Shown one piece after another: positions 39,230-51,804 of a DNA stretch of 64,000 bases; the stretch's first letter is position 1, and each line of letters begins with the position of its first letter. The notes beneath the pieces were generated by a model. It was not told the DNA's origin. It saw only the letters and a program-made list of their open reading frames with translations, and did no database searches. The translations under genes and the position numbers were made by a program. This DNA comes from Anseranas semipalmata (Eukaryota > Chordata > Aves > Anseriformes > Anseranatidae): positions 1,285,173 to 1,349,172 of the forward strand of contig VXAA01003837.1 of the NCBI GenBank assembly GCA_013399115.1, in the 5' to 3' direction.

Positions 39230-40213
39230 CATCTTCTTTCCTCATTTCTCTCTTAGCTCCCTTTGGCTTGTTCTCTTCTTGATGTTGACCCCTTAATTCC
39301 AGACAACTAACTGGTATGGACTAAAACCAAACCCTTTTTGCAGGGTTATTTCCAACTCAACTATGTTTACTCAACTCATTCACATCACAGTCACGCAGAT
39401 GTATCACCAAAACTTGAAGGGTCAGCACGCTGGGAATCTATCCCTCCTTTCAGCAACAGCAAACACATCAGATCAGCCTATCTTCACTAACTGCACCCTA
39501 AGTCCATGACCCTAAAGGAGAGTCTACGGGACATTTAGTGGAAATGCAAAAGAGGTTCAGATCCTCTGCAGGATCAAGCCCTGTGAGGACAGGCTGACAT
39601 CCCAGAGACTCCAGGAGGCCTGCACCTGCTGCAGGTTAGTACAAAATTCTTAGGTGATAATTCACCGCACCCCTTCTGTCCACACCAGGGGAGATGAGCA
39701 GGACACTTGTGCAGCAGCCCAGAGGCTCAGCCCTCACGTAAACCCCCATATACAACATGCTGGGCATTCGCATGGAAAATTGCTTAGGCATATGCAGCTT
39801 CCCCCAGTCTCAAACTGGCTCAAAAAATCCCCTGAAAACCTCAAGTTTTGCTATCCCACGAACACTCTTGACTTAATATGGGCTTCAGCTTTTCAGTCTC
39901 TATTCTAATGCCTTTCAGGTTCAGTGAATCTAAGCCATAGAGGATTTTTACGAAGTGTTAATGGGCTGCAGTGACTCTATATAATCCAGCACTGGCTGGT
40001 GAGTTATCACACCCCATTGTCACTTCATTAGTTGGCAGCCTGGGAGAACACAGGTGCCTCCTCTGTGCTCAGCAGCACGAGGTCAGTCACATCAGTGGAC
40101 AGCCCGGAAAAGCACCCACCATGCAGTGGCTGCCCATCCTTAGGATCGATACGGAGAGTCCTCGATACACCGCGTCATCTTTGGATCTCAACAGGGGATT
40201 CACCTGATTTTCC

Positions 40214-40245
40214 CCAGCAGCTTGTTCACCCAGCAGCTTGTACAC
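40214..40245 (+). repeat. Tandem duplication of a 16-bp unit
   Basis: CCAGCAGCTTGTTCAC is followed directly by CCAGCAGCTTGTACAC, one mismatch. A small replication-slippage duplication. Confidence 0.85.
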
Positions 40246-40689
40246 CCATCGACTGCTTTGACAAATCTGCCTCCACACATTTCTTGTCTCAGGCTTTCAG
40301 CAAACACCTAGACTTTTGTTTCTGGGAACAAACCTGGGAAGACTTTTGAGAAATATCTAATTCCCTGTTTTGTAGAGATAAAGCAGAACACAGGCAGCAT
40401 ATCTGAAAGGTTAGACACATCATCTATTTTAGGTACCACAAGAGCAATCCAGAGAGAGAAACATCTAGAAGGAAATTCAAAGCCCTAAGAAGGGCTCTGA
40501 GAATCGGAATGACTACTCTCTAAAATGTAAAATATAAGGGAAAACAAATGTATGCAGCCAACATGCTGAAGCTCCATTGGCAACCAATTATGCCCCGAGC
40601 CTTATTTTCAAAAGCGCGTGCATGTAATGGTGTGTGCAAAAATGAGCACTCGATAGCATCCTCCATGTGTATGACTCACCAGGATTGCA

Positions 40690-40825
40690 TCCTGCAGCCA
40701 TGGTAACTGTGCACCCACCTGAGGAACCGCACGGACCGTCGGCAACTGCAGCCATGCAGCAGCCGGGCGATCGCCCACCCCGGCTGCCAGGAACCCCTCG
40801 CTTCGGGTAACTTTTACTGATGGCC
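40690..40825. other. Small CpG-rich patch with nested palindrome
   Basis: CpG dinucleotides cluster here against a CpG-poor background. At 40765-40776 lies a perfect 12-bp palindrome GGGCGATCGCCC. Just around it, GCAGCCGG at 40759-40766 pairs with CCGGCTGC at 40780-40787. No open frame of interest. It may be a small unmethylated regulatory island or a remnant of one. Confidence 0.5.
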
Positions 40826-42030
40826 ATGTTCTACAGCACAGCCCTCATAGCAGCAAACGTGTTTTAGCGCATCACGTGTATGTAAATCCCCACACACACC
40901 TGTATTCACTGGTAAACAAAACAAGACGACTGACAATCGATTCCATTAGTGTTGGCAGTAAAGAAGCAGCAAGAAAATACCTTGAGCATGCTGCTACTGC
41001 ATGTGGGGTCAGGGAAGCCACTGCTGTGCATCCATTCATCACATGCATATCTACAAGCAGATGTGCGTCAGGGACAAAAGTGACATTTAAGCTCCAGATA
41101 CACTCAAGGCAAGAGCAGAAGGACTCAGCTGCACGAACATCCATGCGAAGCTAGTGTTAACAACAGCAAGGCCAAACAAGCCTGTATACAACTTTCCTGT
41201 AGAGCACGAGAATTTGTTTGCACCCAGTTCCAGTTAAAGGAAGACTTTTGGAGAGTTAAGAAACCTCTTACTCCATCTTGTGCTAAAACAAATATAAAAG
41301 CCCTTCAGAAAACAGAGATTTGCTTCCCTGATGCTATTCTTTAGAATAAGTCCTGTTCACATTTCCAGTAAGGAGGAAATGGAGGCCAGCCCCAGCGCAG
41401 TTTTCGGAATCCCAATTCATTATCAAAAGAAGCCTAAAGGTATGATGGGCAGTTCAGATTTGCCAACCACGGTGATGGGGGTAAATGAGGAAGTCTAAAG
41501 ATGACAACTTCTTTGTGGGACCAGCCCAGAATAAAAAGCAGGAAGGAAGAGAAGTATTTACCGAGTTTGCAAATACTCAGTCTCTCTATATCATCGAAAC
41601 CCTTTATTTTATCATCAGCTACAGGAGAAGTGAGTCCTGCAGAGCTATTTCAAACCACAGCGCTGCTGTTCTGATGCTGATGTGTTTTGGGGAGAAAGCT
41701 GCACACGGGAGTGGCAAACCAGGGAGTCCAAAGAGGGACGCAGAGCACCGTGAGCGCATCAAAAGCATCAGAGGCGGCTGAAGTGCCTTAAAAATTGCTG
41801 CTGTACCTCACAGTACGTTTTGCAGTCTGCTCTGCAACATGCACAGTTTCTGCCCTGAGTTTTGCAAATGCACACTTGGCTGGCCTTGATGCTGTTTAGG
41901 GCAGGGAGCTCCTCCAGGGTTTTGTTTACTGCCTGGTATTTTTAAGAACAGTGCACGGCATCTCCTGTTAAAGAAGTCCTAACGCAGAAAAGCAGGGCTC
42001 TTTTATCCAGTTTAACCATTGCATAAAGCC
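40826..42030. other. Unique non-coding stretch
   Basis: Only short chance frames. TATAAAAG occurs at 41293-41300 without accompanying promoter signals. Confidence 0.5.
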
Positions 42031-42039
42031 TAAACACAT

Positions 42040-42220
42040 CAGATACAGCATTCTACAGCCTCTACATTCATTACCAATTAATTATTGAAAGGGTATCTAT
42101 TGAGTTTTAATATGCATAAAAGTAAAGACAATTCTAGTTGCCATGCAACTGGCTGAGAATCATGTAAACATAAATGCAGTAGTTTCATTTTCATGAATAA
42201 TCTTATGTTTCTGGAAAGAA
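42040..42220. promoter_or_regulatory. Candidate conserved regulatory segment with an RFX X-box-like motif
   Basis: AT-rich DNA with homeodomain-type words (CAATTAATTATTG, TTTTAATATGCATAAAAG) and, at 42137-42149, GTTGCCATGCAAC, an inverted pair of GTTGCC/GTTGCA half-sites with one-base spacing as in RFX X-box sites. Motif density suggests a regulatory element, but conservation cannot be judged from one sequence. Confidence 0.28.
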
Positions 42221-43170
42221 GGGCTCAGCTGAGCCACCGCGCATCAGAGCAGAGGAGCAGCATTAAAGGTGCAGGGGAATTAACTATTTAGTGGCTGGGA
42301 GCCTACGTTTTCGGCATTAATTTGATTATCAGTCTAGCAAAAAAGGCCAGGGACTTTGCATCTGCGGACTAAGCTACAGCCCTTTGGACCCTCGAATTGC
42401 ATCCTACAGTCTGACATGGAATATTTATATAAGTTGCAATCAAGAGAGGTCTTATTGACAATCAGCCATAGCTCAGCACGCAGCCTGATAAGACTTGTAA
42501 TTATACAGATGAAAAAAAATGACAAAAGATGTATGTGATCATTCCCACTGATCTCAACTGTTTCATACAGACAGCACTAGTCTTCTTTCATCTTGTTTTA
42601 AAGTACGGATGGTTCCATTAAGCGTCAGAGATGCCGGTACATATCCAGAATAGAGTTGCATACTTTCTGCCCCAACACATTTGCTAAAAAGATGAAGTCT
42701 AGTAAAACAAAAATATTTGTGAATTTAGACCTAATATAGAAATTGTTGTTGTAAATAAGAAAAGGGTTAAAAGGTTTCAAAACAAATAAACAAAAATCAA
42801 ATGGAACATTCTGATTTCAGAAGAAATAAATTTGGGATTGACCTGCAGGATTTTTTAAAAACTTTTTTTTTTCCACTTTTCCTTAGACTAAATGTAGTTT
42901 TTGATTTGGTTAGAAAAATACAAATGTTTGCCAAGCTCACAGGCGGAACATTAAACCAGCAGCAATATCTCCCACATTTTGGAAACAGCAAGTAAACACA
43001 TAGTTCCAACATCACTCCATCTCTTTCTCAAACAAACAACAACAACAAAACAACTTTCTCTTGTCATGTAAACAGTCTGATTTAGTTGTTAGCAAGCCCA
43101 AGTCCTGCCTTAATATCTAATTTACAAACTCCTGAACTCCTTTATTTTTCCTGCTGTACTCTTCCAAAGG

Positions 43171-43197
43171 CTGCGGTGCACCTTATTCACACCGCAG
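43171..43197. repeat. 8-bp inverted repeat with 11-nt loop
   Basis: CTGCGGTG at 43171-43178 pairs with CACCGCAG at 43190-43197. A short GC stem in otherwise ordinary DNA. Confidence 0.85.
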
Positions 43198-43440
43198 TTC
43201 AGACCTGCAAACTCCAGGTGCAATTGTGATCGTCTTCACCTGTTTCACTAAGTTCTCTTCCACCTCCTTTTCTCCCTTACTGCTGACAAACCTGCCGGGG
43301 AGCAGACACTCTTCGCTTGCAATTTAAATCACAGGAGTGAGAACCTGAACCAAATTTGTGTGATTGATGGGTTTAGCTAGTCTACACTTTTTTTCTCAGG
43401 GTTTTGGTTTTGCTGCTTTTTTTATACCTGCATGCAATTT

Positions 43441-43780
43441 ATAAGAGTAGGCAGTACGGTCTTAAACGCAGCTAATATTATTCCTTAATCCACTCAAACG
43501 AAGTGTTTGTCATTTAACTTTATAATAAAAGGTATCAATTAGGAACTGTCAATGTTTTCAGTAGCAATATCTAATTACTGTTACTTGCTATAGGCTATCT
43601 TGTTAAATTCTAGTTGAATGACTAAGTAGTCCTGACAAGTTTAATGCATTATTAAAGGTGTAATTACTCGGTTATTGCTCATGTAATTCTGAGTTAATTA
43701 CATGACATCTAAATTCATCATTTTTATGTTTATTGAACTTTGGTAAATTCACTTTAGCTCCTGCTTGATATTTACACTGT
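43441..43780. promoter_or_regulatory. Candidate AT-rich enhancer-like segment with TAATTA cluster
   Basis: Many TAAT/ATTA homeodomain core words are packed into about 340 bases, including CTAATATTATTCC, ATCTAATTACTG, GTAATTACTC and TTAATTACATGA. A perfect 10-bp inverted repeat TCATGTAATT/AATTACATGA (43679-43688 and 43696-43705, 7-nt spacer) sits inside. This texture is common in developmental enhancers of vertebrates, but no conservation evidence is available here. Confidence 0.3.
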
Positions 43781-44689
43781 GACTCCCTCTTCTACTTATT
43801 TGGAATTTCAAGGAGAATGGTGCTGCATTTGCTCAGCACAGCAGGTAAAGTCAGGAAGGGAGAAGGGAATGCAGTCATAAAAAGTCTGATTTTCCTGTCC
43901 TAGTTCACCATTTCCCTATGCTTTCCTCACCTGCCATCATTTAACCACATTATGATTCAGTAGATTTGCTCAATTTTCAACAGAAAAAAATGAGGCAACA
44001 AGTTTCTAAAAGAGCTGAAGTGAAATTGTGGTGCTATTGGAAATCAGTGGCAAAGCTCTCGTTGCCTTGAGGAGAGACAGAATTTTACCTTTGGGAATCC
44101 TTGTTCTGGGAGCAGAGCACGAAATACCTGCCTAAGGGGCTCCGGGATGCAGAACTGGTAGCAATGTTGGCATCGGCAGTCAGGTGCCAAAGTGACGCCT
44201 CCATGAATCAGTCATCGGAATTCCAGTCGGCATTCCGAACAAACGTATACATAAACAATGCATCTGAAATTCCCTTCTGCTACTTTGCTCCCCTCCAAAT
44301 AATGCCTTTTTTCCCCACCCTTGATCTGTAAGCATGGCCGGTACATATTGCAGTCCTTTGCTCCCCAGGGTCCGTGCCGTGTTCACCCACAACAGGTGGA
44401 AAAAGTAAACGTTGTTCTTGCCACAGCGACCACATGCAAAGCCTGACAAGCTCAAGTGCCATCGTTATACAGTCAGTGAATCTGAGGTTATAAATCTTGC
44501 TTCCTTCCCATTTGGAAGAAGGATCTTCAATTAAGCAAAAATTGATTTTCTAATGATTTTTTTTTTCCTGCTCATGATTGGTAGATTGTTTGAAACTGTT
44601 CCAGCCCAACAACATACGGAGAGAACAATTAAACATGCATCGTAGTTGACAGCAGGACTGATTTTAAGTCAGTGAACGCCAATATAGCT

Positions 44690-45120
44690 CTTTCAGTTTT
44701 GGCAAGAATTGCATCTTGCAACAATTATGAATGAAGAAAATATTATTCTAGCTAGATGTTGCAACTATCAAGCCCGTGACAAAGCAAGGAGCAAATGCAA
44801 CAGGGCGTTGGGAAGTTGTTTCCGATCGTCTGCAATACGTCACTACTCTGCATTGCACGTAACACTGCAGCTAGTGCACTTCTGACTTCCAGTTAAGTAA
44901 ATGACTCGAGTAGTTAATAATGCCTGAGACAATAGCAGAGGTCTGAATAAGTTGTTTGGTAGACCAGGTATCACATTGTTATCGTTGATAATGATTCTTA
45001 GGAAACTGGGGACCCACAATCAAAATTGTCAAAGCATGCTTAAGCTTTAGTGTGATGCAAATGACACAAAACTGATTGATCTGAAGACCACTAAGCTTAG
45101 TTTGAGTTTTTTCCCATTAA
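44690..45120. promoter_or_regulatory. Candidate regulatory segment, non-repetitive and motif-dense
   Basis: No open frame, no simple repeat, balanced composition, and words such as TTGCAACAATTATGAATG, GTTAATAATG and CGTTGATAATGATT. A CRE-like ACGTCA-type word (TACGTCACT) occurs near 44838. This is a suggestion from texture only. Confidence 0.2.
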
Positions 45121-47480
45121 TTTCAAAGCCCTCTGGACCAAACTTTAAGGCATGTGCCTTCTTTAAAATTATACTTTTTGATGTGCACAGAGACAATCAG
45201 AACAGGATTAAAATCCTATTAGAGGTGAACTAAATTAATAATTTAAACCTTACTCTGTAATGATACAGTGATAGGCACTGGTTTACCTTTTAAATTCTCT
45301 AAATGTAGTTATGATCCTACTGATTTTGTTAATGAGTTATAGCTAAAATTGAGGTCCTTACATCTACAAGGACAATACTGAATGTAATCACCTGTGCCGT
45401 GTCAATGGTCACTTACCGCTCAGACCAGGACACAACTCCGGCGGGTATGATACAAGCACAGGACAAAACCAAACTCTGTTCCCTAAGAAGTTACAACACT
45501 AATGGCCAAGCAACAGACAGAATTAGATTCAGAAAAATTCACAGAGCAAAGAAACTCAGAGACACTACTATTTGTCAAGGAAGGCAGGGATAGTAGCATA
45601 CCACCAATTTAATCCTTGTTGTAACTTCGTGGACAACGTAGCCTCGAACAAGGCTGTCAGAGCACATTCGATGCTTCTGAGCCAGACAGTGCTCCAGGTC
45701 ACTGTGCTGTTTAAAGCTGGACCATGGTATGTCTCCAGCTTAATCTTTTTCATCTGCAGACAACGTTGGCCAGGACAGCCTAAACCTTGCTAGAACGAGT
45801 CAGTAGAAGTAGGTGCAATCAAAGTAAATCCCGTTTTCTATCAGTCTAATAAGGAAAGTTTGGAGATTTTCAGCTTGCATTTCCTAGTATGTTAATTTCA
45901 TCATTGCCCACATATTATTCTGCTTGATCTGACCTGAATCTGACTTATTGCATTTCCCAAACTACTTTTCACTCAGCGGTTAATTAAAAGATTTGGTCCC
46001 TGACGCACTGCTTACAGCCCTTATTGGCACCCATTAGCCCAGCTAGACTAATTCTCCTGAAAAGCAAACCTCCTTATATTCCCAGGGTCAAAAGTTCACA
46101 GCCAATTCCCTAAATCTTTAACATTCACTATTAGTTCATTATTTGAACCTACTCTGCTGTAAGAGGCTGTATTCAAATGTAGACAGAAAGAGTCATTCAA
46201 GAAAGACAGTTTCTCGGAAAAATTCACTGCTTGCCAGTCTGCTCCATCCCTGTCTATACACCACTGGGACCGTACAGGGCCAGAGATATGAAATTAATTA
46301 TTTTTAAACTTTTCTTTGAGTACCTTGTTTAATATACAGCCAAAGAAAAAAACTGCTTGTACTAATTTATGCTACACAATTTGCACATGCATCATGCCTC
46401 CAAATTACCTGAGCGTATTAGTTTCCTGTGCACACATCTAGAGCATGGCATTGCCTGTCAGGCCCCTATAGGACTAAAACCTATACATATAGACATCAAT
46501 ATCAGACTGAAAGCAACAGCATTTAACATAGTCTCATTTAAATAAATATCCAAACAATTCAAGACCAGACCTCAGCAGGAACTGTAAACAAATACGCACA
46601 CTCGTTCACACACACACGTAACCACAGTCACGCACACACACTTATAGGTACGGGTGGACTCCTCCCGTTTTAGAGAGTAAAGGTAAACGACAACATTTAG
46701 ATTTGGATCCAGGCAGCAGAGCCCCCCAAAACCCTGAATCTCTGAGAAATCTGGCTCCCAGGCTTTGGTTCAACACGTTTCCACTGTACTAACATAAAGC
46801 CAGATACAAAGTCCACTTGGGTAGGTGTGTGGGAAGAGAAGGCAAAGTTTAATTACTAAAACTATGTGGCCGTGCAAGCATCCTACTTAAGTTAAGAGGA
46901 GTTGTCATTAAACTCAACCTTTCCCCCTTGAACCTGGTGTCTGGAATAGCTCAGACACCAACGACGACCTTATGTATTTCTTTTAATTATTCTGAAGTAA
47001 CCTCCTCCAGCTCACTACAAGCCCTCAGCTACTTCAAGCAAAGACATTCTAATGATTTCGATTAAATCTTGGCCTCTCCCCAGCAGAGCACAAATTAAAA
47101 GCATTACTAGGAGGATACAAGCTTCAGCGCTTGGAAGTGTTATATAAAGAATGGGGAAAGCTGCCAGGAGCTTGTTGTCATTTCATGTGCAGTGGGGGAT
47201 GATTAACCCCTTAGTGGCGTTACATACCCGGGGAAGATCACATCAGACTCCGGGGAGGTTTCCTCCTCGTGACCATCCGCCCATTACACTTCAAGCTCTT
47301 TTTAAATTGGTATTTGCAGAAAACGCTCCTTCCAGTGAAGCACTGCCATATGTACTGACATCATTTGGAGAAAAGCGGCCTACTGGACTCTACAAGCCCA
47401 GTTCCAGGGGGTCCCTAACCCACCCAACATATGGCTATGCTTTTACCCGTAATTTTCATTTTCACATACACATTGCTTCA
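45121..47480. other. Unique non-coding stretch
   Basis: No exon recognised. A CA-rich patch lies at about 46598-46640. A hairpin TGGTGTCTG/CAGACACCA occupies 46935-46960 with an 8-nt loop. A TATATAAAG word at about 47141-47149 precedes a short chance frame. Confidence 0.5.
46935..46960. repeat. 9-bp perfect inverted repeat, 8-nt loop
   Basis: TGGTGTCTG at 46935-46943 pairs fully with CAGACACCA at 46952-46960; loop GAATAGCT. Function unknown. Confidence 0.88.
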
Positions 47481-47481
47481 G

Positions 47482-47689
47482 TAGAAATCACCTCTGGAAT
47501 CTGAACGCACAGAGTCTGAGCTCAGCCCTGCTGACATCCATCCCTTTGGCTGAAGGACCAGCTCCACCAGCTGCCAGCAGCAGCAAATCATCTTCTGGTG
47601 GCCAAGCCCCTAACAGGGCTAACCGTACGTGTTTTGCTAATGGAATACCCATCACAACTGGTGGGTCTCCACCTGACGGTTTTACAAAG
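47482..47689 (+). other. Exon-like segment with acceptor, open frame and strong donor
   Basis: A candidate internal exon of 208 bp. It is bounded by a fairly pyrimidine-rich tract ending CACATTGCTTCAG (AG at 47480-47481) and by AAG|GTATGT (GT at 47690-47691). One frame is open throughout and continues to the donor at a codon boundary. The predicted peptide is rich in Ala, Pro, Ser and Gly (for example APPAASSSKSSSGG, then FANGIPITTGGSPPDGFTK), as in disordered linkers. I do not recognise the protein, and no companion exon was found nearby. It may be chance. Confidence 0.22.
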
Positions 47690-47691
47690 GT

Positions 47692-50600
47692 ATGTCCAAC
47701 CTGTGAGCGAACGCCTTTTATTTATTTATTTCTCTGTGAAATTGTAGGGATCGAGGCAAAATCATTCTTTTTTAAAGCAGATCTATGCATTATTTTTAAC
47801 AGCACATTCGACTATTACTGATTTCAGAAAAACACAAGCTAGAGTAACCAACAGGCGAAAATATGCAAAAATCTCATGTGAAACAATTGCCTCAAAATAG
47901 CTATGCCACAGTGGGCAGTAGGCAAGCTTGATTTAGATTCTGGTGTCATTATAAGCAACACAGAATTTCATATTTAGCCTCTCTCCAATTTCAATATTCT
48001 ATATCATTTAAACGAAAATAATGAATGCAAACCACTAAGATGTACGTTCATATCTTTGGATACAGAAAGAAATTGAAAGGTAGATACAAGGCCAAGCTGT
48101 TCCTAAAAAGGAACAATCATCAGTTCAGACATCAAAAACTGCTTTACCCAGGTCCTTATGTGCAAAACCAGCACAAGCCTACAAGAATCCCGAATCTTAT
48201 CCTGCCATCGTACGTGGCCATTTGCACTTTGAAAATGTAAAGTTGTGAACCCCCCTTCCATCCACTCACGCCCGCTTTGCCCAGCAGTAACTGAATAGCG
48301 GGGTGCCGGGCAGCAGAGGGTTAGGGTAGCAGAGGGGCCGACCCGTTGTGCCCTTCGTTGTGCCAGAACACCCCGACACAAAGACATGCCACAGGGTCAC
48401 ACGCACAGTAGTAATCAGAAGGTCAAAGGTAATTAGCTCTCAATAAAAAGGTAAAATCAGTGACAGAAGAATTGCTACTTTCAAGTCCAGTACTAAAAAA
48501 AAAACAACAATGAAAAAACAATAAAGCAAAAGCACCTCAACAAAACCTTATAGAATCATTTTAGAAACACATTTTGAAATGCCACTGAGACGGTGCTACT
48601 TGGAGGTGGCATGGAGGAGCTGACGCAGCCCTGTGATGCCTCATTCTCCAGATTTATATGAACAAAATCAAGGAAGCACTAAACCAGCAGGGGATTATTA
48701 TCTCTAGAGATAACTACAGACAGTTTCATTTTAAAAACAATCAGTGCCATCATCACTGTATTTCCTATTTCTCAAAACACAGAAATGTGATGAAATACCC
48801 ACCTCCTTCCAGAAGTCACAGTAACTTTCTCCCTAAAGCAAAATCTCTGTAAAAATAACCAATTCATTTCATTTGCTCATTTTTTTTTTTTTAAGATGTC
48901 ATTGTGCTGAGTCTGTGCTTCCCCTCTGCCTGCATCTCCGCAGCCCTAACGCTCGTTGACTCCTCTATTTCTGCGCTACACTAACGTACACAGGCTGCAT
49001 CTTCACTTCAAGGTTAAGGACACCATTTCCTGAACGTTTCTTCTGATGGCAACGCCAGCCCAAATACCACCAAAGTCCTAGAGAAGTCCTGGCAAGAAGG
49101 AAGCAGCGTTACAAACAGCTAAGGGCTTTAGCCAAAGTGTTTTTCACCCACCCAGGCACACAAACAGGTGCCTGGCACGTTGGAAGGGTGGCATCAGGGT
49201 GGGCACTGCTGCCAGGAACAGACATGCGAGTGCACCCCATCACAGCCCACTGAGCAAAGCCTCTCTGCTAGTCCAAAACCTGGACTGCTTGCAGGCTGCT
49301 AGGACTTCCACAATGCGTAGGAAAAGCTGATCTCAAGGACTGGCCAGATTACACGGGATAGAATTTAGAGCCATGGTAATGCTACTAACCCAGACTTTGC
49401 TCAGCTGAGCAGGGTGAAATTCTCTTTGCGCAGCATTTTTCTTAGCTCCAAAAGGTGTTCTCCAGTGTCCTTCCCCTCTCTTCCTTCTGTCCCCCGGTGT
49501 ATACCATCTTATTTTTTTTTTCCATTTACTATTGAAAATAGAGGGGAAAATTCAAAACTCTAAACATGCTTTTAGTTTTGTAATGAAATACAGAGATTGT
49601 CAACTTTTTACATGAACATGCTTCATATATTTCAACTGACACTATTTGAAAAATCTTTAAAAAGAAGCCACTTTCTTTAAAAAGAAGCTCTGAAGCCACT
49701 TCAGAGAACAGAGGCATAGGGTTGGAGGTAATAAGAGGCAAGGGAAAAAATTATTAGCAGTATGTAATGATCACAGTGCAGAAAGCATTCTTAACAATTC
49801 TCCTTTTTAGATTCATGTTGACATCTTCATTTTTTATCCCCCTGTTGCAATGAACCAATGCTGCTCTGCTGAGCAATTCAGGATGAAAATTCCTTAATAT
49901 AATAAGAAATCCCCAATCAATTAGGATGTCAAATCAGGAACTAATTCCCTACACTACATCAAAAAGACCCGCTCCTATCTTTTGTCAGTCATTGGATTGA
50001 AATAAAGAGTGAGCTACGCACAAAGAAAGCTGTCATGTCAAACAATACACCTTTCACTCATTCAAGATATAAACACATTAAAACATGGCAGGAGAAAAAG
50101 AGTCAATCGAACCTGTTTAATCGAATCAACTAATTGGATAAATTACACTTTGATAATAACGATAATCACTGCGGAGACACCCTGTCCTGTAGTTCTGCGA
50201 TTCACTACTCCTGCTTGCTACGTACCCCTCTCGCTTGATTCCTCACGCTGGAAAGCGTGGTATAGGACATCTGAAGGACCAAGATCTGCTTGACTGAAGG
50301 TCTCAGCCATAAGCCAGAACATAACTCAGGTTTCTGGAGTTAGAATATTAAAATCAATAAATAGGGATTTACAGGTACAATAAGCAAACACAGCTTTTTG
50401 AACCAGGTTCCAAAAAATGATGAGAAATTGAAAAATTACTCACTGTAAATACATATCATTATTCGCACACAGAAAATTCTTTCTACAAATTCATATTACT
50501 AGAAAACATGTAGGCTGAAATAAATAATATTAACCAGCCTGCCTTTAGCATATGGCAGGCACATACTCTGAAAAAACTTTAAACACTAAGCAAACATTTA

Positions 50601-51800
50601 ATAATTAGTGCAACTATCCATTTATGGAATTGATGTATTTGGTTCTAAAATGATGTAATTTTAAAAATTAAAGGAGTTTTACCAAATGACTTTTCCTGAT
50701 ATAAGCTTAGTAAAAGCTTAGCAAATATAAAAGAAAAACTAAATATCTGTTTCATCATTGTGCTAACTCATGCTCATTAACACTTCACAGAAATCAAGGC
50801 AGTAGGAATGGTGTTGACATCTGACTGAGAATTTTTCTGAGCCTAAATGTATGAAGAGAAAGAATATTTGGAGACAGGAAAGCTACATTTCACACCCTGC
50901 TCCTTGGCAGCGCAGCCAGCTTGCGTAGCGCCCACCTCCCGCCGCCTACCACCACCTATCTCCCCTCCCGGGGTGCACCACTGACCAGATAAGGCCCCAG
51001 TCCAAGTTTAAAACAACATATTTGCACTTCTGTATTTGCTTTTACCACGAAAGTCCAAGCAGTACAGCCATCAGAGTGAAACTGCAGCTTAGGGTCTGGA
51101 TAGAAGGGAAAATGCTGACTTCACTGGAAACGGAGAACTAACATCAGCTTTCCGCTCGTATTCGGCATGCCCCTGACCATCCTAAATGGCTTTCAATCAC
51201 AGCTCCATTCAAAATCAGACATTTCCAAATTGTACATAGAGCAAAAACAAAGAAGGAACAAAGTGAATCTTGTTATGGGTTAATGGGGTTTTTGTTTTTG
51301 TGATTATTAAGATAAACCCAGAGATACAAAAGCTTAACAGTCTGGAGAACGAGAAGGATCCCTGTGCAAATTGATTTAGGATGAAAATTGATCAAATAGT
51401 TTTTGTAAGGAATAAAGAAAAACGCTCGTTTCCAAAAGTAGCAAAAATTACACATTAATTTCTTACATCCCCTTAAGATGCATGAGGAGTAGCACAGCCA
51501 AGATCTCCCTATCAGATGGTTGGCATCATCCGACAGAAGCAGGCTTCATTTGCAATTTGATTTGTACAACAGAGTTGAAATGAAGGGCAGTGAATTTCTG
51601 AACTCCTACATTATGTGCATCCAACCTGGAATTTCACTTATCAGAATTTTTTTTTTTTTGGTGTGAAGTTCTTTTAGTCACACTTAATACTTGACTAAAA
51701 AGTGAATGGTCTTAATGATGTTTACTGCTATTACTGAAGATATAGGAAAGGGGAAGCGGGTTCAGTGGTTAATTTAGTCAATTCTATTTTTCATGTCATT
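47692..51800. other. Unique non-coding stretch
   Basis: No gene recognised. Contains a DR1-like word AGGTCAAAGGTAA at 48420-48432, T-runs near 48881 and 51647-51659, and a 14-bp direct repeat TTTAAAAAGAAGC at about 49656-49694. Confidence 0.5.
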
Positions 51801-51804
51801 TCAG

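Larger units (their letters stand above)
36197..40690. other. Unique non-coding stretch
   Basis: No exon recognised. Contains a T-run at 36913-36927, a perfect 18-bp palindrome at 39212-39229 and a 16-bp tandem duplication at 40214-40245. Between about 38140 and 39650 no open frame reaches 60 codons. Confidence 0.55.

Noticed and set aside
39545..39640. Possible third CR1 fragment (ATCAAGCCCTGTGAGGAC-like words)
   Set aside because: A faint resemblance to the CR1 'cacaagtcctatgaggagcggctgag' block, but the flanks do not follow CR1.
46598..46640. CA-rich patch as a microsatellite
   Set aside because: Interrupted by several other bases; longest pure run is only a few units.
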